64,000 nucleotides of DNA, from contig DGPZ01000192.1 in assembly GCA_002390675.1 (NCBI GenBank), positions 13,765 through 77,764 of the forward strand. Reading direction: 5' to 3'. The notes below the pieces were generated by a model. The model was not told where the DNA came from. It saw only the letters and a program-made list of their open reading frames with translations, and searched no databases. The stretch is from Deltaproteobacteria bacterium UBA4427. Lineage in GTDB: Bacteria; Myxococcota_A; UBA9160; UBA4427. Position numbers and translations under genes: made by a program. This document shows, in pieces, positions 33,877 through 43,201 of this stretch (the first letter of the stretch is position 1; every line of letters starts with the position of its first letter).

Positions 33877-34692
33877 ATGGAGTTCAGCAGGATCGCATTT
33901 GCCAAAAAGGACGGCGTCGTCCAGATCACGCTCAATCGACCGGATCGCCGAAACGCCCTCAGCCCGCGGATGGCGGAAGAACTCACCCAGGCTCTGCGGC
34001 GAATAGAGGGTGATCGCGCGGTCCGTGTCGTGGTGCTGCGGGGCACCGATGGCCACTTTTGCTCGGGAGGCGATCTAGCACCCGACGATATGCCGGAAAA
34101 TGCGAATCCCGACTTGGCCCCAGCCTCGCCCGCGGCCGCGGTCCTCGATCTCATGAACCGTATTTACGGCGACGCGATCCGGACACTGCACGGATTTCCG
34201 AAGCCCGTTGTTGCGTTGGTGGAAGGCGTTGCGGCTGGCGCCGGCGCGAACCTCGCCTTTGCCTGCGACCTAGTCTATGCGGCGCGCAGCGCACGCTTTT
34301 CTGAGATTTTCGTGAAGCGTGGGATCTCGCTCGACTGTGGTGGATCCTGGCTATTGCCTCGGCTCATAGGACTACAAAAGGCTAAGGAACTCGCGTTCTT
34401 CGGCGACTTCATTTCCGCCGACGAAGCGCATAACGCCGGCCTCGTAACCCAAGTCTACGAGGACGATTCCTTTGAAACCTCCGCTGCGGAACGAATTGCG
34501 ACCCTCGCCACAAGGGCTCCTGTCGCACTCACGCAAATCAAACAAAGCCTGCATCGATCGATGGAACTCGGCCTCTCCGAGGCTCTGGAAATCGAAGCAG
34601 TGTCCCAGGCTGCGCTGACCGCAACTGAAGATGCCGCTGAGGGAATGCGCGCCTTCATCGAGAAGCGCGAGCCGAATTTCCTAGGACGTTAG
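33877..34692 (+). CDS. Enoyl-CoA hydratase/isomerase family protein (PaaG-like)
   Basis: The 271-residue crotonase-fold protein has the oxyanion-hole segments HFCSGGDL and GVAAGAGANLAFACDLVYA. The Glu of classical hydratase at the first position is Asn125, the second is Glu143, and Asp153 lies in ISLDCGGSWLLPRLIGL, the position of the catalytic Asp in PaaG. It is therefore more likely an isomerase of enoyl-CoA or ring-epoxide substrates than a simple hydratase. It follows the SnoaL-like gene on the same strand and lies upstream of the sialidase-like gene. Confidence 0.9.
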   Translation: MEFSRIAFAKKDGVVQITLNRPDRRNALSPRMAEELTQALRRIEGDRAVRVVVLRGTDGHFCSGGDLAPDDMPENANPDLAPASPAAAVLDLMNRIYGDAIRTLHGFPKPVVALVEGVAAGAGANLAFACDLVYAARSARFSEIFVKRGISLDCGGSWLLPRLIGLQKAKELAFFGDFISADEAHNAGLVTQVYEDDSFETSAAERIATLATRAPVALTQIKQSLHRSMELGLSEALEIEAVSQAALTATEDAAEGMRAFIEKREPNFLGR

Positions 34693-34936
34693 GTCTGAAA
34701 GCTTTCTCGTCCAAGCTCTTCATTAGAAACACTAACTTCACGGCGAATAGAACCTGCTAGATGCTGAGCTCCCGCAAGTAAAGGCCTCTGCCCTATTCGT
34801 CTCGGCACTGAAACGGATGTGCCAGACTTGAGACCACCAAAACCGCGCCCCTTGCATTCCCTATGACATCCCTCTGAAAAGCGTCGCGGGACTTCAAGCC
34901 AATCATCCCCTACACCGAAAAGTGATTTCGCTAAAC

Positions 34937-35956
34937 ATGCACCAGACTTCCCCAGCCACTTTCCATATGGAGCATGTATTCGGTGACGTGCGGCCCTTCG
35001 CCCAGTGCCACGCGGCAACGCTTTTACCGCTCTCTCGCGGGCGCATATTGCTCGCGTGGTTCGGTGGAACATGGGAGTCCCACGAAGACGTCTCGATTTG
35101 GGCATCTACGCGCACCGAAGCGCCCCCCGGTGACACAAGAGTGTCCCACTGGAGCTCCCCTCAACGAATCGCCAAGATCGCGAATGAGCCCCACTGGAAT
35201 CCGGTCCTCTTTTCTCTTGGTGAGGACAGAGGCATCGCGCTTCACTTCAAAGTGGGCGACAGCATCCGACGATGGCGCACCCATCAACAACAGTCCCAAG
35301 ACGACGGAGTGACGTGGACAACTGCAACTGAACTTGTTCCAGGGGATCGTGGTGGGCGAGGTGCTGTGCGTTGTAAGCCGATCCAGCTTCGTTCGGGAGA
35401 CTGGCTCGCGGGCGCTTCCCGCGAGCGATGGCGCCACTGGAGCGCATTTTTTGATCGCAGTGCTAATGGGACATCCGATTGGCGGTCCACGGGGGCGGTT
35501 GGAATCGATCGCAAACACTTTGATGGGAAAGGGCTGATCCAACCGACGCTATGGGAATCCGAACCGGGATATATCCACGCCCTCTTTCGATCTACCGCGG
35601 GACATATTTACCGAAGCGACTCTGTCGACGACGGACGTCACTGGTCCACTGCGGCTCCGACCGCAGTGCCAAATAACAACTCAGGAATTGATGTTGTCCG
35701 GCTAGCCGACGGAAAATTGGCCCTCGCGTGCAATCCGGTGCCAGGAAATTGGGCGGCGCGCACACCGCTCTCCATCCTATTCTCAAATGATAATGGCGTG
35801 ACCTGGCCCGAGCGGCTCGACGTCGAAACGGAGCCAGGGGAGTTTTCTTACCCGGCGCTCGTATGCCACGAAGACGGACTCGCTCTTGCGTATACCTGGA
35901 ATCGGCGAAGGATCGCATTCGTCCAGATTGCTAGCGAAGCAGTGCCCAACTTCTAG
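34937..35956 (+). CDS. BNR-repeat sialidase-like protein (no signal peptide)
   Basis: The product of about 339 residues fits the BNR_2 exo-sialidase-like family: CHAATLLPLSRGRILLAWFGGTWESHEDVSIWAS near the start, then Asp boxes SQDDGVTW, SVDDGRHW and SNDNGVTW, one per propeller blade. Predicted activity is glycosidic, releasing a sialic or other acidic sugar, or binding a glycan. No signal peptide or membrane segment is seen, so the protein may be cytoplasmic. The ATG at 34937 was chosen over a GTG at 34922. Neither has a strong ribosome binding site. No sialic acid genes are adjacent. The gene reads less typical for its surroundings and may have been gained by transfer (inference). Confidence 0.75.
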   Translation: MHQTSPATFHMEHVFGDVRPFAQCHAATLLPLSRGRILLAWFGGTWESHEDVSIWASTRTEAPPGDTRVSHWSSPQRIAKIANEPHWNPVLFSLGEDRGIALHFKVGDSIRRWRTHQQQSQDDGVTWTTATELVPGDRGGRGAVRCKPIQLRSGDWLAGASRERWRHWSAFFDRSANGTSDWRSTGAVGIDRKHFDGKGLIQPTLWESEPGYIHALFRSTAGHIYRSDSVDDGRHWSTAAPTAVPNNNSGIDVVRLADGKLALACNPVPGNWAARTPLSILFSNDNGVTWPERLDVETEPGEFSYPALVCHEDGLALAYTWNRRRIAFVQIASEAVPNF

Positions 35957-35964
35957 CCTCAGCA

Positions 35965-36300
35965 TTAGTTCGGCGACCCACCCGCTGTCGCCCCTGCCCC
36001 TGACCAACTCTTCGCGGCGAATTCGCACGGCGAAGGTTCGACAGCGAAGAGCAACGCCCGTAACGACATTCTTCGCTTGTTCGAGCCTCGCGCGAATGAG
36101 TGCATCTCGAAACGATCGGATCGAGACGTGAGCGCTTCGAGCAGCCTGCTATAGGTCGAAGTTGTGGTAGATCGTTCCGCCGACAGCGACTCCAGGCGTT
36201 CTTTGCAAGCCTCGATCAGTTCCTCCGGCACATCACTGAATCGGATATCCCAGCCTGCCGCGCCACGGCTCGATACCCCTTCGTCAACCTGCTCGTCCAC
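35965..36300 (-). CDS. Hypothetical small protein (low confidence)
   Basis: A 111-residue frame on the minus strand with a GTG start at 36300, convergent on the sialidase-like gene. Codon use looks coding (G-rich first positions) and a helical stretch EELIEACKERLESLSAERS is plausible, followed by SRLLEALTSRSDRF. No family is recognised and there is no clear ribosome binding site. It covers most of an otherwise empty 500-base gap. It may be a real small gene or the remnant of one. Confidence 0.35.
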   Translation of the reverse strand: MDEQVDEGVSSRGAAGWDIRFSDVPEELIEACKERLESLSAERSTTTSTYSRLLEALTSRSDRFEMHSFARGSNKRRMSLRALLFAVEPSPCEFAAKSWSGAGATAGGSPN

Positions 36301-36456
36301 ACCCCACCCCCCGCTGAGCAGGCGAGAAACGGCACCCTACGAATCGAAACGGTGCTCCGCGGCGCAGCCTGAATCGGGCGAAGCCCCTATCCTTTCCAAA
36401 ACCGCGATCGTCTTTCGCGTCATCTCATCTCTTCGCACCCCAGGAGCATCCTCACC

Positions 36457-37410
36457 ATGGCCAACTCGTTCGGCGCCGACACCACAGCAGAAGAAGCAGC
36501 CGGAGACGTCGACCTCTCCGGCAAGACCATCGTGCTGACCGGCGGCTCCGCCGGCCTAGGCGTTGAAGTGGCCCGGGTACTCGCCAAGCGAGGCGCACGC
36601 GTTGTGAGCGTCGTTCGTGACCGCGCTAAGGGAGAAGCAGCCGCAACCCGAATCCGCGAAGCCGTGCCTAACGCCGATATCGAATTCGCAGAGCTTGACC
36701 TGTTCGACTTGGACAGCGTTCGCAAAGGTGCCGACGACATCGCCGCCCGCTTCCCGAAGATCGATCGACTCATTAATAATGCCGGCGTCATGATGTGCCC
36801 GCTCGGCCGCACCAAAGAAGGCCTAGACACTCAACTCGGAACTAACCACCTCGGGCATTTTGTCCTGACGGCTCGCTTAATCGACAGCCTCAGCGCCGCA
36901 ACACCTGCCCGCATCGTCAACCTCTCAAGCGGCGGGCATAGGCTTTCGCCTTTGCGCTTCGAGGATCCCTTTTTTGAGCGCGACGAATACAACAAGTTCA
37001 CCGCATACGGCCAGGCCAAGACGGCCAACGTCCTCTTCAGTGTCGCCCTGGATAAGCGCTTCAAGGATCGCGGCATCAGGAGCTACGCAGTGCATCCGGG
37101 CGCGATTCAGACTGAACTCTCCCGACACATGGACAGAGACGACATCAAAACGCTCATGAGCAGTCGACCGCAGAACGAACCCATGAAGTTCAAGACCCTA
37201 GAGGCCGGTGCCGCCACTACGGTCTGGGCTGCGACCTCTACCGAGCTCGACGGCCAGGGCGGCGTGTACTGCGAAGACTGCAACGTGGCAGACGTGATCG
37301 AGAAACCCGGAGCCAGCTTCGGCGTCGTCTCCTGGGCGGTCGATGGTGAAGCGGCCGAGAAGCTGTGGACGCTGAGCGAGCAATGGTCGGGGCAAGCCTT
37401 TCCCGCCTAA
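36457..37410 (+). CDS. SDR-family oxidoreductase (retinol dehydrogenase/WWOX-like)
   Basis: A 317-residue SDR: IVLTGGSAGLGVEVARVLA, LINNAGVMMCPLGRTKEG, QLGTNHLGHFVLTARL, VNLSSGGHR and YGQAKTAN are the family landmarks, and the NNAGVM motif with LGTNHLGHF marks the retinol dehydrogenase/WWOX branch. A 20-residue acidic leader precedes the cofactor fold. It oxidises or reduces hydrophobic alcohols with NAD(P). It stands as a single gene; the region around 35957-36456 upstream holds no other clear signal besides its start. Confidence 0.9.
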   Translation: MANSFGADTTAEEAAGDVDLSGKTIVLTGGSAGLGVEVARVLAKRGARVVSVVRDRAKGEAAATRIREAVPNADIEFAELDLFDLDSVRKGADDIAARFPKIDRLINNAGVMMCPLGRTKEGLDTQLGTNHLGHFVLTARLIDSLSAATPARIVNLSSGGHRLSPLRFEDPFFERDEYNKFTAYGQAKTANVLFSVALDKRFKDRGIRSYAVHPGAIQTELSRHMDRDDIKTLMSSRPQNEPMKFKTLEAGAATTVWAATSTELDGQGGVYCEDCNVADVIEKPGASFGVVSWAVDGEAAEKLWTLSEQWSGQAFPA

Positions 37411-37596
37411 CGACAATCGAGGCGTCCGGGGCTTAAAAACAGGCGGGTGGGTAAAAGTTCGCTCGACTCAGGGACGCTCTCACCCTCTCTCACCACCGTG
37501 CCGCCCTCGCATTCGCCTGCGGGCTCGCGACGTTACAACCGATTTGGCTCACACTTCTGCACACGCTCGCAACTCCTGCCCTCATAGAGGCCTAAC

Positions 37597-38118
37597 GTGA
37601 CTGACCAAGTCGTAATTCGCGCAGGACGACATTCGGATCTAGCCACGCTGGTCGCAATCTATAATCACTACGTGGTCCATACCCACGCAACGTACGACAC
37701 GGAACCCATATCGATGCGCGACCGCGAAGAGTGGCTCGCGCAGTATCAAGAGACGGGCCCACACAGGCTGTTCGTGGCCGAATGTGAAAACGACGTGATC
37801 GGATATACGACAAGCTCCGTTTTTCACCCGAAGCCGATCTATCGTCACTCAATCGAAATCGGCATCTACGTGGATCCTGATTATACGGGGTCCGGTATCG
37901 GCTCTAAGCTCTACGAAACGCTCTTTACAGCTCTCGCCGAAGAGCCCGACGCGGAGCGCCTAGTCGCTGGCATCACCTTGCCTAACGAGGCTTCCGTCGC
38001 GCTCCATCAAAAGTTTGGATTCGAAACCGTCGGCACCTTTCATCGCGCCTCGGATCGACGCGGTGAATTCTATGACCTTTGCTGGTTCGACCGTTCCGCC
38101 CGCCCAACCACTTCATAG
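37597..38118 (+). CDS. GNAT N-acetyltransferase (phosphinothricin acetyltransferase-like)
   Basis: The 173-residue product is a GNAT enzyme of the Pat branch: IYNHYVVHTHATYDTEPISMRDREEWL at the substrate side, then VDPDYTGSGIGSKLYETLF, which has the acetyl-CoA pyrophosphate loop, and a closing FETVGTFHRASDRRGEFYDLCWFD. It acetylates an amino group, such as methionine sulfoximine, phosphinothricin or a related metabolite. The GTG start at 37597 is supported by GAGG with a 6-base gap. Confidence 0.88.
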   Translation: MTDQVVIRAGRHSDLATLVAIYNHYVVHTHATYDTEPISMRDREEWLAQYQETGPHRLFVAECENDVIGYTTSSVFHPKPIYRHSIEIGIYVDPDYTGSGIGSKLYETLFTALAEEPDAERLVAGITLPNEASVALHQKFGFETVGTFHRASDRRGEFYDLCWFDRSARPTTS

Positions 38119-38229
38119 GATCGACTTGATTCAAAAACTGGAGTGAACTGACTCCTCGGAGTGCGACACTGAGCTTAGAAGCAAGAGGGAGTGCGGAACC
38201 ACGCAATGCAGAAAGGTGTCATAAAAACC

Positions 38230-38970
38230 ATGAAATTTATCAGTCCTCTCTTCGTCCTGCTTCTGATCATTCCCCTCGCGGCCTGCGCCCAGATGCACGG
38301 GAGCGAAAAACTCATGGGCAACGAAGCCGGCGGGCGAACCGTCGGCTTCGCGGCGAAATCTCGCAACATGAGCGCGGACGTTTCCTATTCATCTCAGGGC
38401 GGCGCGATCCCCGATCAAAGGATGCTTCGGAAGTCGGCGTCCCTCGGCCTGGAAGTCGACGAAGAAGAGATCGAAGCAACGAGTGCAAAGGCGTCGGCCC
38501 TGGTTTCCGGAGCAGGCGGAACGACGGAGCGCTCTACACGAAATCCCGATGGCTCCTACTACCTCGACTTTAGAGTGCCGTCGGATCGACTGGATCATAC
38601 GCTTGCGTCTCTCGAGGAATTGGGAGAACCGGTTTCGCGTTCCGCACAGGTTGTCGACGTCACCAACCAGGCGATCGACCTCGACGCGAAGATCACGAAC
38701 CTCCGTGGACTTCGCGATCGAATGCGGGCGTTGCTCGATCGCGCCTCCAAGATCGACGAGATTCTCAAAATTGAGCGCGAGTTGAATCGTATCCAGACTC
38801 AACTCGATTCACTCGAAGGACAACGCAAGCGCCTAACCCGAGATGTCGCCATGTCCAGTCTCGGATTGCGGCTCGATCCTGCGGAATCGGAAATGATTCT
38901 CGGCCCCCTCGGCTATGTCGGAGCCGGCGCTTGGTGGCTGATCGAGAAGCTTTTCATCATTCGACGCTAG
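38230..38970 (+). CDS. DUF4349 domain lipoprotein
   Basis: A signal sequence ends in the lipobox LLLIIPLAAC, so the mature protein is lipid-anchored. The DUF4349 domain follows: LGLEVDEEEIEATSAKASALV, LDFRVPSDRLDHTLASLEELG, VDVTNQAIDLDAKITNLRGLRDRMRALLDRASKIDEILKIERELNRIQTQLDSLEGQRK (a coiled-coil hairpin), and a C-terminal membrane segment WWLIEKLFII. Function is unknown, perhaps envelope stress or membrane shape. Earlier in-frame starts are GTG at 38191 and ATG at 38206; only the ATG at 38230 gives a compact lipoprotein leader. Confidence 0.85.
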   Translation: MKFISPLFVLLLIIPLAACAQMHGSEKLMGNEAGGRTVGFAAKSRNMSADVSYSSQGGAIPDQRMLRKSASLGLEVDEEEIEATSAKASALVSGAGGTTERSTRNPDGSYYLDFRVPSDRLDHTLASLEELGEPVSRSAQVVDVTNQAIDLDAKITNLRGLRDRMRALLDRASKIDEILKIERELNRIQTQLDSLEGQRKRLTRDVAMSSLGLRLDPAESEMILGPLGYVGAGAWWLIEKLFIIRR

Positions 38971-39109
38971 TCGCGAATCGGGCGAGCGATCGCCGAGAGA
39001 GAACGATGCTCTTCATCAGAATCTCGCGATCCTGTCTATTTCGCGGAAAGCGACGAGGTCCCGCGCGCGCCGAGACGGCAGATTCGAGTCGAAATTTTGT
39101 CGACTTCAA

Positions 39110-39664
39110 TCATCCGATCGCATCCTTAGGTGAGCGTGCGAAAAGTGACCGAAGCGCGATCCGAGATTCGTCGTCACCCCCGAATAATTCATCAAGCGCG
39201 GCAAGGCGCAGATCGAAGGGACCGACTAGCCAGCAGTCATCCTCGTCGAGTGAGTCGAGAGGTGGGCCACCGTCTAAATTGAGTGAGCAGATATCTCGGT
39301 GTTCAAAAATTCTCTCGTCCTCGTCTTCACCAAAGACGCGCAAAGGGAGTCCCTGCGTACGACATACCGAGGGCCGGTCTTCATAGATGCGACACGCTCC
39401 GGCGTCGTCTAGAAATGCGCAGCCACCGGGCGCACGCGGAGTTCCCTGCGCGAGTAGCTCCGGGTGCGCGTTTCGAATCCGCTCCGCTTCGATGCTAGTA
39501 ACGGTGAGATCGTCCAGACAACAAGCGGAGCAGCCACGACCACATTGCAGCCGCTCCGCATGTCGATTCGCAAGTCGATCGGCTTCCCGATCGATCTCGT
39601 CGTGAAGAGCACGAAGTGCGCGAAGCGCCTCATGCCTCCGGGCCTCACTTATTGCCGAAGGCAC
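39110..39664 (-). CDS. YkgJ-family cysteine-cluster protein
   Basis: A 184-residue protein with the YkgJ/CxxCxxCC cluster: CGRGCSACCLDDL, then CAFLDDAGACRIYEDRPSVCR (several Cys with RPxxCR), and a final CSLNL and CWLVG. The cysteines probably bind a zinc ion or an iron-sulfur centre; the family has no established function. The start is a GTG at 39664, preceded by AAGGGGAAGG, and it overlaps the end of the upstream CoA-transferase gene by 20 bases, so the two are likely in one operon. Confidence 0.8.
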   Translation of the reverse strand: MPSAISEARRHEALRALRALHDEIDREADRLANRHAERLQCGRGCSACCLDDLTVTSIEAERIRNAHPELLAQGTPRAPGGCAFLDDAGACRIYEDRPSVCRTQGLPLRVFGEDEDERIFEHRDICSLNLDGGPPLDSLDEDDCWLVGPFDLRLAALDELFGGDDESRIALRSLFARSPKDAIG

Positions 39665-40886
39665 CCTTCCCCTTCAGGTCCGCAAACTTCGTCGCGTCGT
39701 AACCGAGCACGTCCGAGAGCACCTTCTCGCTATGCTCGCCAACCGTCGGCGCCATCGAAGGCGCCGGCAGCTCTTCGTTCACGAACTGCACCGGGAAGGG
39801 CAGCATGTCCGCGCCGTGCTTCTCATGCGGGAAGAGCTTGAAGCGGTCCTGGAACTGCGGATCGTCGACGATGTTCTCCGGCGTATTCACCGGCGCCATC
39901 GGGAAGTTCTTCGTGTTCCCCAGGTCGATCCATTCCTTGCAGGTCTTCATCTTGAAGATTGGTTGAAGCTCCGCCTGCAGCTCACGGTTGTTTCTTGCGT
40001 GATCGGCATATTTACTGCCCGGCCACTTCTCGAAGAGATCCATGCGTCCGACTTCCTCGCAGAAATTCTTCCAGAATTCCTGCTCGGAGCACATGATCAG
40101 AACGACGCCGTCCTTGGCATCGTACATCTGGTAGCGGACGCCTTCCTTCATACCCTTCGTACCGACCGCGCGGCGCTCGTAGTTATCCGCCTTGTTGCCA
40201 GTCACGACGTCCTCGGGTCGGCGATAGGCCATGTGCGACTCAGACCGGTACCAGTCCATATATGCCGCCGCGTCACTCTGACCAACCTCCATGAAACAAC
40301 CTTCGCCAGTCTCACGCGCGCGCGTCACACCGGCGAGGATGCTGAAGGCACCGAAAATCGGACCCGCATGGATGCCCACCGAAGCATGTTCGGGGATGTA
40401 GCAGAAGCCTTCGTCGTCGTAGGCGGGGTTCACGATGCCGGCCCAAGTGTCGTAGGCAATACCGTGGGACGGAAGACTTTCGTAGGGACCGGTCATTCCG
40501 TATCCGGAGATCGTGCAGAATACGATCTTCGGGTTGATCTCCTTGAGGTCGTCATAGCCGAGGCCGCGGCGGGCTAGCGCACCTGGGCGCATCGCTTCGA
40601 CGACGACGTCGGCTGTGGCCACGAGGTCCTTGTAGATCTGAACCGCTTCGGGGTTTTTGAGGTCGAGGGTGATCGACTTCTTGCCTCGGTTGAGATGGAG
40701 ATGCATGAGGGAGTTGCCCTCGACGATCGGCCAGGTCATCTCGCGGATATAATCGCCCTGGGGCGGTTCGACCTTGATGACATCAGCTCCAAGGTCGGCG
40801 AGGTGAGTCGTGATACCGGCGGGACCGAGCATGGAGCTCTCGATCACCCGCACACCGGCGAGAGGCGCAGGTTGCGAATTCGACAT
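39645..40886 (-). CDS. CaiB/BaiF family CoA-transferase with His at the catalytic position
   Basis: The 413-residue protein has the class III fold: GVRVIESSMLGPAGITTHLADLGADVIKVEPPQGD, RGKKSITLDLKNPEA, VVVEAMRPGALARRGLGYDDL, and a C-terminal VNEELPAPSMAPTVGEHSEKVL. In this family the acid that forms the anhydride is an Asp in a VGDxxAG-type motif; here the motif is VGIHAGPIFG with His173. It may be a non-transferring binding protein or use a different mechanism. ATTCGACAT lies at the start, and GAAAT precedes it. It is followed on the same strand by the YkgJ gene. Confidence 0.88.
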   Translation of the reverse strand: MSNSQPAPLAGVRVIESSMLGPAGITTHLADLGADVIKVEPPQGDYIREMTWPIVEGNSLMHLHLNRGKKSITLDLKNPEAVQIYKDLVATADVVVEAMRPGALARRGLGYDDLKEINPKIVFCTISGYGMTGPYESLPSHGIAYDTWAGIVNPAYDDEGFCYIPEHASVGIHAGPIFGAFSILAGVTRARETGEGCFMEVGQSDAAAYMDWYRSESHMAYRRPEDVVTGNKADNYERRAVGTKGMKEGVRYQMYDAKDGVVLIMCSEQEFWKNFCEEVGRMDLFEKWPGSKYADHARNNRELQAELQPIFKMKTCKEWIDLGNTKNFPMAPVNTPENIVDDPQFQDRFKLFPHEKHGADMLPFPVQFVNEELPAPSMAPTVGEHSEKVLSDVLGYDATKFADLKGKGAFGNK

Positions 40887-41491
40887 AAAGATTTCCTATT
40901 CGTTGGCTGGCGGAGCGGCGAATGCAGCTCGGCGGCTTTGGCGGACCCGGCCAATGAGCCCGACGCGAACTCAACTGACGCGGCGGGGTTATGACTCAGG
41001 ATTCCGATTCGGCCGCGCAATCTAACCCGATCGCGAGCCCCTCTCAACAGCCAGTCCGAGACGGGGCGAGACGAAGCATCGTGAGTGCCTGATCGGCCCA
41101 AAAGCCCCTCGGGGTACCGCTCGAGCCGAAGCGTGTGTCCTGGGACTTCGAGTCCATCCTTCGCCCAGATATGCACGGCCGCGCCGCCTGCACCCCTCAA
41201 GCGGTGGCAGGCCACCCATTGATACTCCTTCGCCAGAACGCCTCTCGATCAATCGTGTGTTCCGCGAAGACTTCACGGCCGTCATTGGCATAGGGACTAA
41301 AGGAACTCACGCCGTTCATAATGCACGCAATCGATATCACGAAGGCATGCTAGGCCTCTTAGAACACGCGAAAAGAGTCTTCACCGACGAGGAAACTGAC
41401 GAATTCAGTCGCGTGCTCCGCAAGATGGGCGATAACTTCTAACGGCTTCTTTATTCTAGATTCGAACAGCTCCTAGCGTGTTCCCGACTCG
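40887..41491. other. Gap with decayed coding-like frames
   Basis: Six hundred bases without a full gene. The minus strand has an open frame from about 41215 to 40844 that reads coding-like in its first half (AVHIWAKDGLEVPGHTLRLE) but has only a GTG start and no family. The plus strand has the 61-codon frame described separately. The segment may be what is left of one or two genes. Confidence 0.3.
41257..41442 (+). pseudogene. Possible MarR-type regulator remnant (C-terminal end only)
   Basis: A 61-codon plus-strand frame ends with NARNRYHEGMLGLLEHAKRVFTDEETDEFSRVLRKMGDNF. The pattern TxxG, a helix, then TDEE-x5-FSRVLRKM resembles the tail of MarR-type regulators, where the final helices form the dimer interface. 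No winged-helix part precedes it in any frame, the GTG start has no ribosome binding site, and the protein would be too short to work. It could equally be a chance similarity. Confidence 0.25.
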
Positions 41492-43171
41492 TTAGGCGAG
41501 ATCAACCAGAGATGGCTCGAAGTCTTCGGGTGCTTCAAAGCCCATTAGGGTCAGAATACTTCCCGCTAGGTTAGCCAGTCCGGGCTTCGTCTTACCGAGT
41601 GGCCCCGCATCCAAACGAATCTTCCCGCCCGGCACATAAGCGTGTAGCGGAACCGGATTCAGCGTATGACTCGTCTTTGCTCTGACGTTCCCATTCTTAT
41701 CAAGGCTCGGCTCGCCGGTCTTCTTGTCGATCTCAAACATGCAGTCGGCATTACCGTGATCCGCAGTGACGAGTAAAGCCCCGCCGAGCGATTCGATCAC
41801 AGGCAACAACCGCGCGATCTGAAGATCCACCGCTTCAACCGCTTGAATCGCCGCCGCATGATGGCCCGTGTGTCCGACCATATCCCCATTCGCGTAGTTC
41901 ACGCGCGCGTGGCGATAACGACCGGTCCTGAGTTCATCGATCAGACGGTCCGTAATCTCCGCCGCTTTCATCCATGGGCGCTCTTCGAAAGGTCGATTAT
42001 CCGAAGGGATTTCGATGTAGGTCTCGACGTCTTCATCAAAGGCCCCGCTCCGGTTGCCATTCCAAAAATAAGTCACGTGACCGAATTTCTGCGTTTCGGA
42101 AATTGCCAGTTGATGCATTCCAGCGCGCGCGATGAACTCGCCGAGAGTCCGATCGATTTTCGGTGGCGCCACTAGATACTGAGAAGGAAGTTTGAGATCC
42201 CCATCGTATTCCATCATGCCTACGTACAGGACGTCCGGCCGCGGCCCGCGATCAAAATGCGGGAACGTATCGTCCTCGAAGGCCTGGGTAATTTCGACCG
42301 AGCGGTCGCCACGGAAGTTAAAGAAGACAACGGCATCACCATCTTCGACTCGCCCAACAGGCTGACCATCGCCTTCGACGATCACGAATTGCGGCAACAT
42401 TTGATCACCGATCCCAGCCTCTTCCCCGCGGAAGGTCGTAACCGCCCGACGACAGCTGGAGAAGCCACGCCCCTCGCCGCGCACATGCGTCGCCCAGCCG
42501 CGCTCGACCATGGCCCAGTCGGCTCCATACCGATCCATGGTCGTGGTCATCCGACCGCCACCAGAGGCGATGCGGTAGTCACGATTGGGCTTACCCGAAA
42601 TTGTCTCAAGCAATTCTTCGAGGGCATCCACGTAATCGAGCGCACTCGTTTCGGGCACATCCCGTCCGTCGAGCAGCACGTGCAAACGAACTCGCTCGAC
42701 CTGCTCGAGATCACACCTTCGCAACAACGCAAAAATATGGTCGATATGACTATGAACATTCCCGTCTGAAAGCAGACCCAGAAAATGCAGCGTCGACCCA
42801 CGCTCCCTAACGCGCTCCGTTACGCCCTGCCACACGCCAGCCGCTTCGCCATCGAAAAGTGTCCCATCAGAGATCGCCTTCGCCACCAGCTTTGCGCCCT
42901 GATCAAAAACACGTCCGGCGCCGATAGCGTTATGCCCGACTTCGCTATTTCCCATGTCGCCATCAGAGGGCATTCCAACGGCCTTGCCGTGCGCAACAAG
43001 GTCATTGGATGGGCTGGCGTTCGCAAGCCAATCGAGGGTCGGCGTGCGTGCGAGCCATACGGCGTCGGACTCATCCCGACGGCCATATCCAACACCATCC
43101 ATCACGCAGGCAACCACGGGCCCTTTTACTCCAGGGAACCGTCCGCTCTTTTCGAGCGTCCACTCTGCCAT
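41492..43171 (-). CDS. gpmI: 2,3-bisphosphoglycerate-independent phosphoglycerate mutase
   Basis: A 559-residue enzyme with the alkaline phosphatase-like fold. Metal-binding Asp25 lies in VMDGVGYG, the phosphorylated Ser76 in GDMGNSEVGHNAIG, and other landmarks are LLSDGNVHSHIDHI, LLDGRDVPETS, NYANGDMVGHTG and VTADHGNADCM. It interconverts 3- and 2-phosphoglycerate in glycolysis and gluconeogenesis with manganese. The ATG at 43171 sits after GGGGCGGGTG; the preceding GTG at 43174 is the first base-triplet of a GTGATG pair. A short palindrome lies upstream. Divergent from the M48 protease gene. Confidence 0.95.
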   Translation of the reverse strand: MAEWTLEKSGRFPGVKGPVVACVMDGVGYGRRDESDAVWLARTPTLDWLANASPSNDLVAHGKAVGMPSDGDMGNSEVGHNAIGAGRVFDQGAKLVAKAISDGTLFDGEAAGVWQGVTERVRERGSTLHFLGLLSDGNVHSHIDHIFALLRRCDLEQVERVRLHVLLDGRDVPETSALDYVDALEELLETISGKPNRDYRIASGGGRMTTTMDRYGADWAMVERGWATHVRGEGRGFSSCRRAVTTFRGEEAGIGDQMLPQFVIVEGDGQPVGRVEDGDAVVFFNFRGDRSVEITQAFEDDTFPHFDRGPRPDVLYVGMMEYDGDLKLPSQYLVAPPKIDRTLGEFIARAGMHQLAISETQKFGHVTYFWNGNRSGAFDEDVETYIEIPSDNRPFEERPWMKAAEITDRLIDELRTGRYRHARVNYANGDMVGHTGHHAAAIQAVEAVDLQIARLLPVIESLGGALLVTADHGNADCMFEIDKKTGEPSLDKNGNVRAKTSHTLNPVPLHAYVPGGKIRLDAGPLGKTKPGLANLAGSILTLMGFEAPEDFEPSLVDLA

Positions 43172-43201
43172 CACCCGCCCCTTTCAAACCGTCATATAGT
43201 T

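Noticed and set aside
34689..35105. 138-codon minus-strand frame covering the sialidase start region
   Set aside because: It lies antisense to the BNR gene start, is Arg-rich, and has no family.
39732..40577. 281-codon plus-strand frame opposite the CoA-transferase
   Set aside because: It is antisense to the CaiB/BaiF gene and has no recognisable motif.
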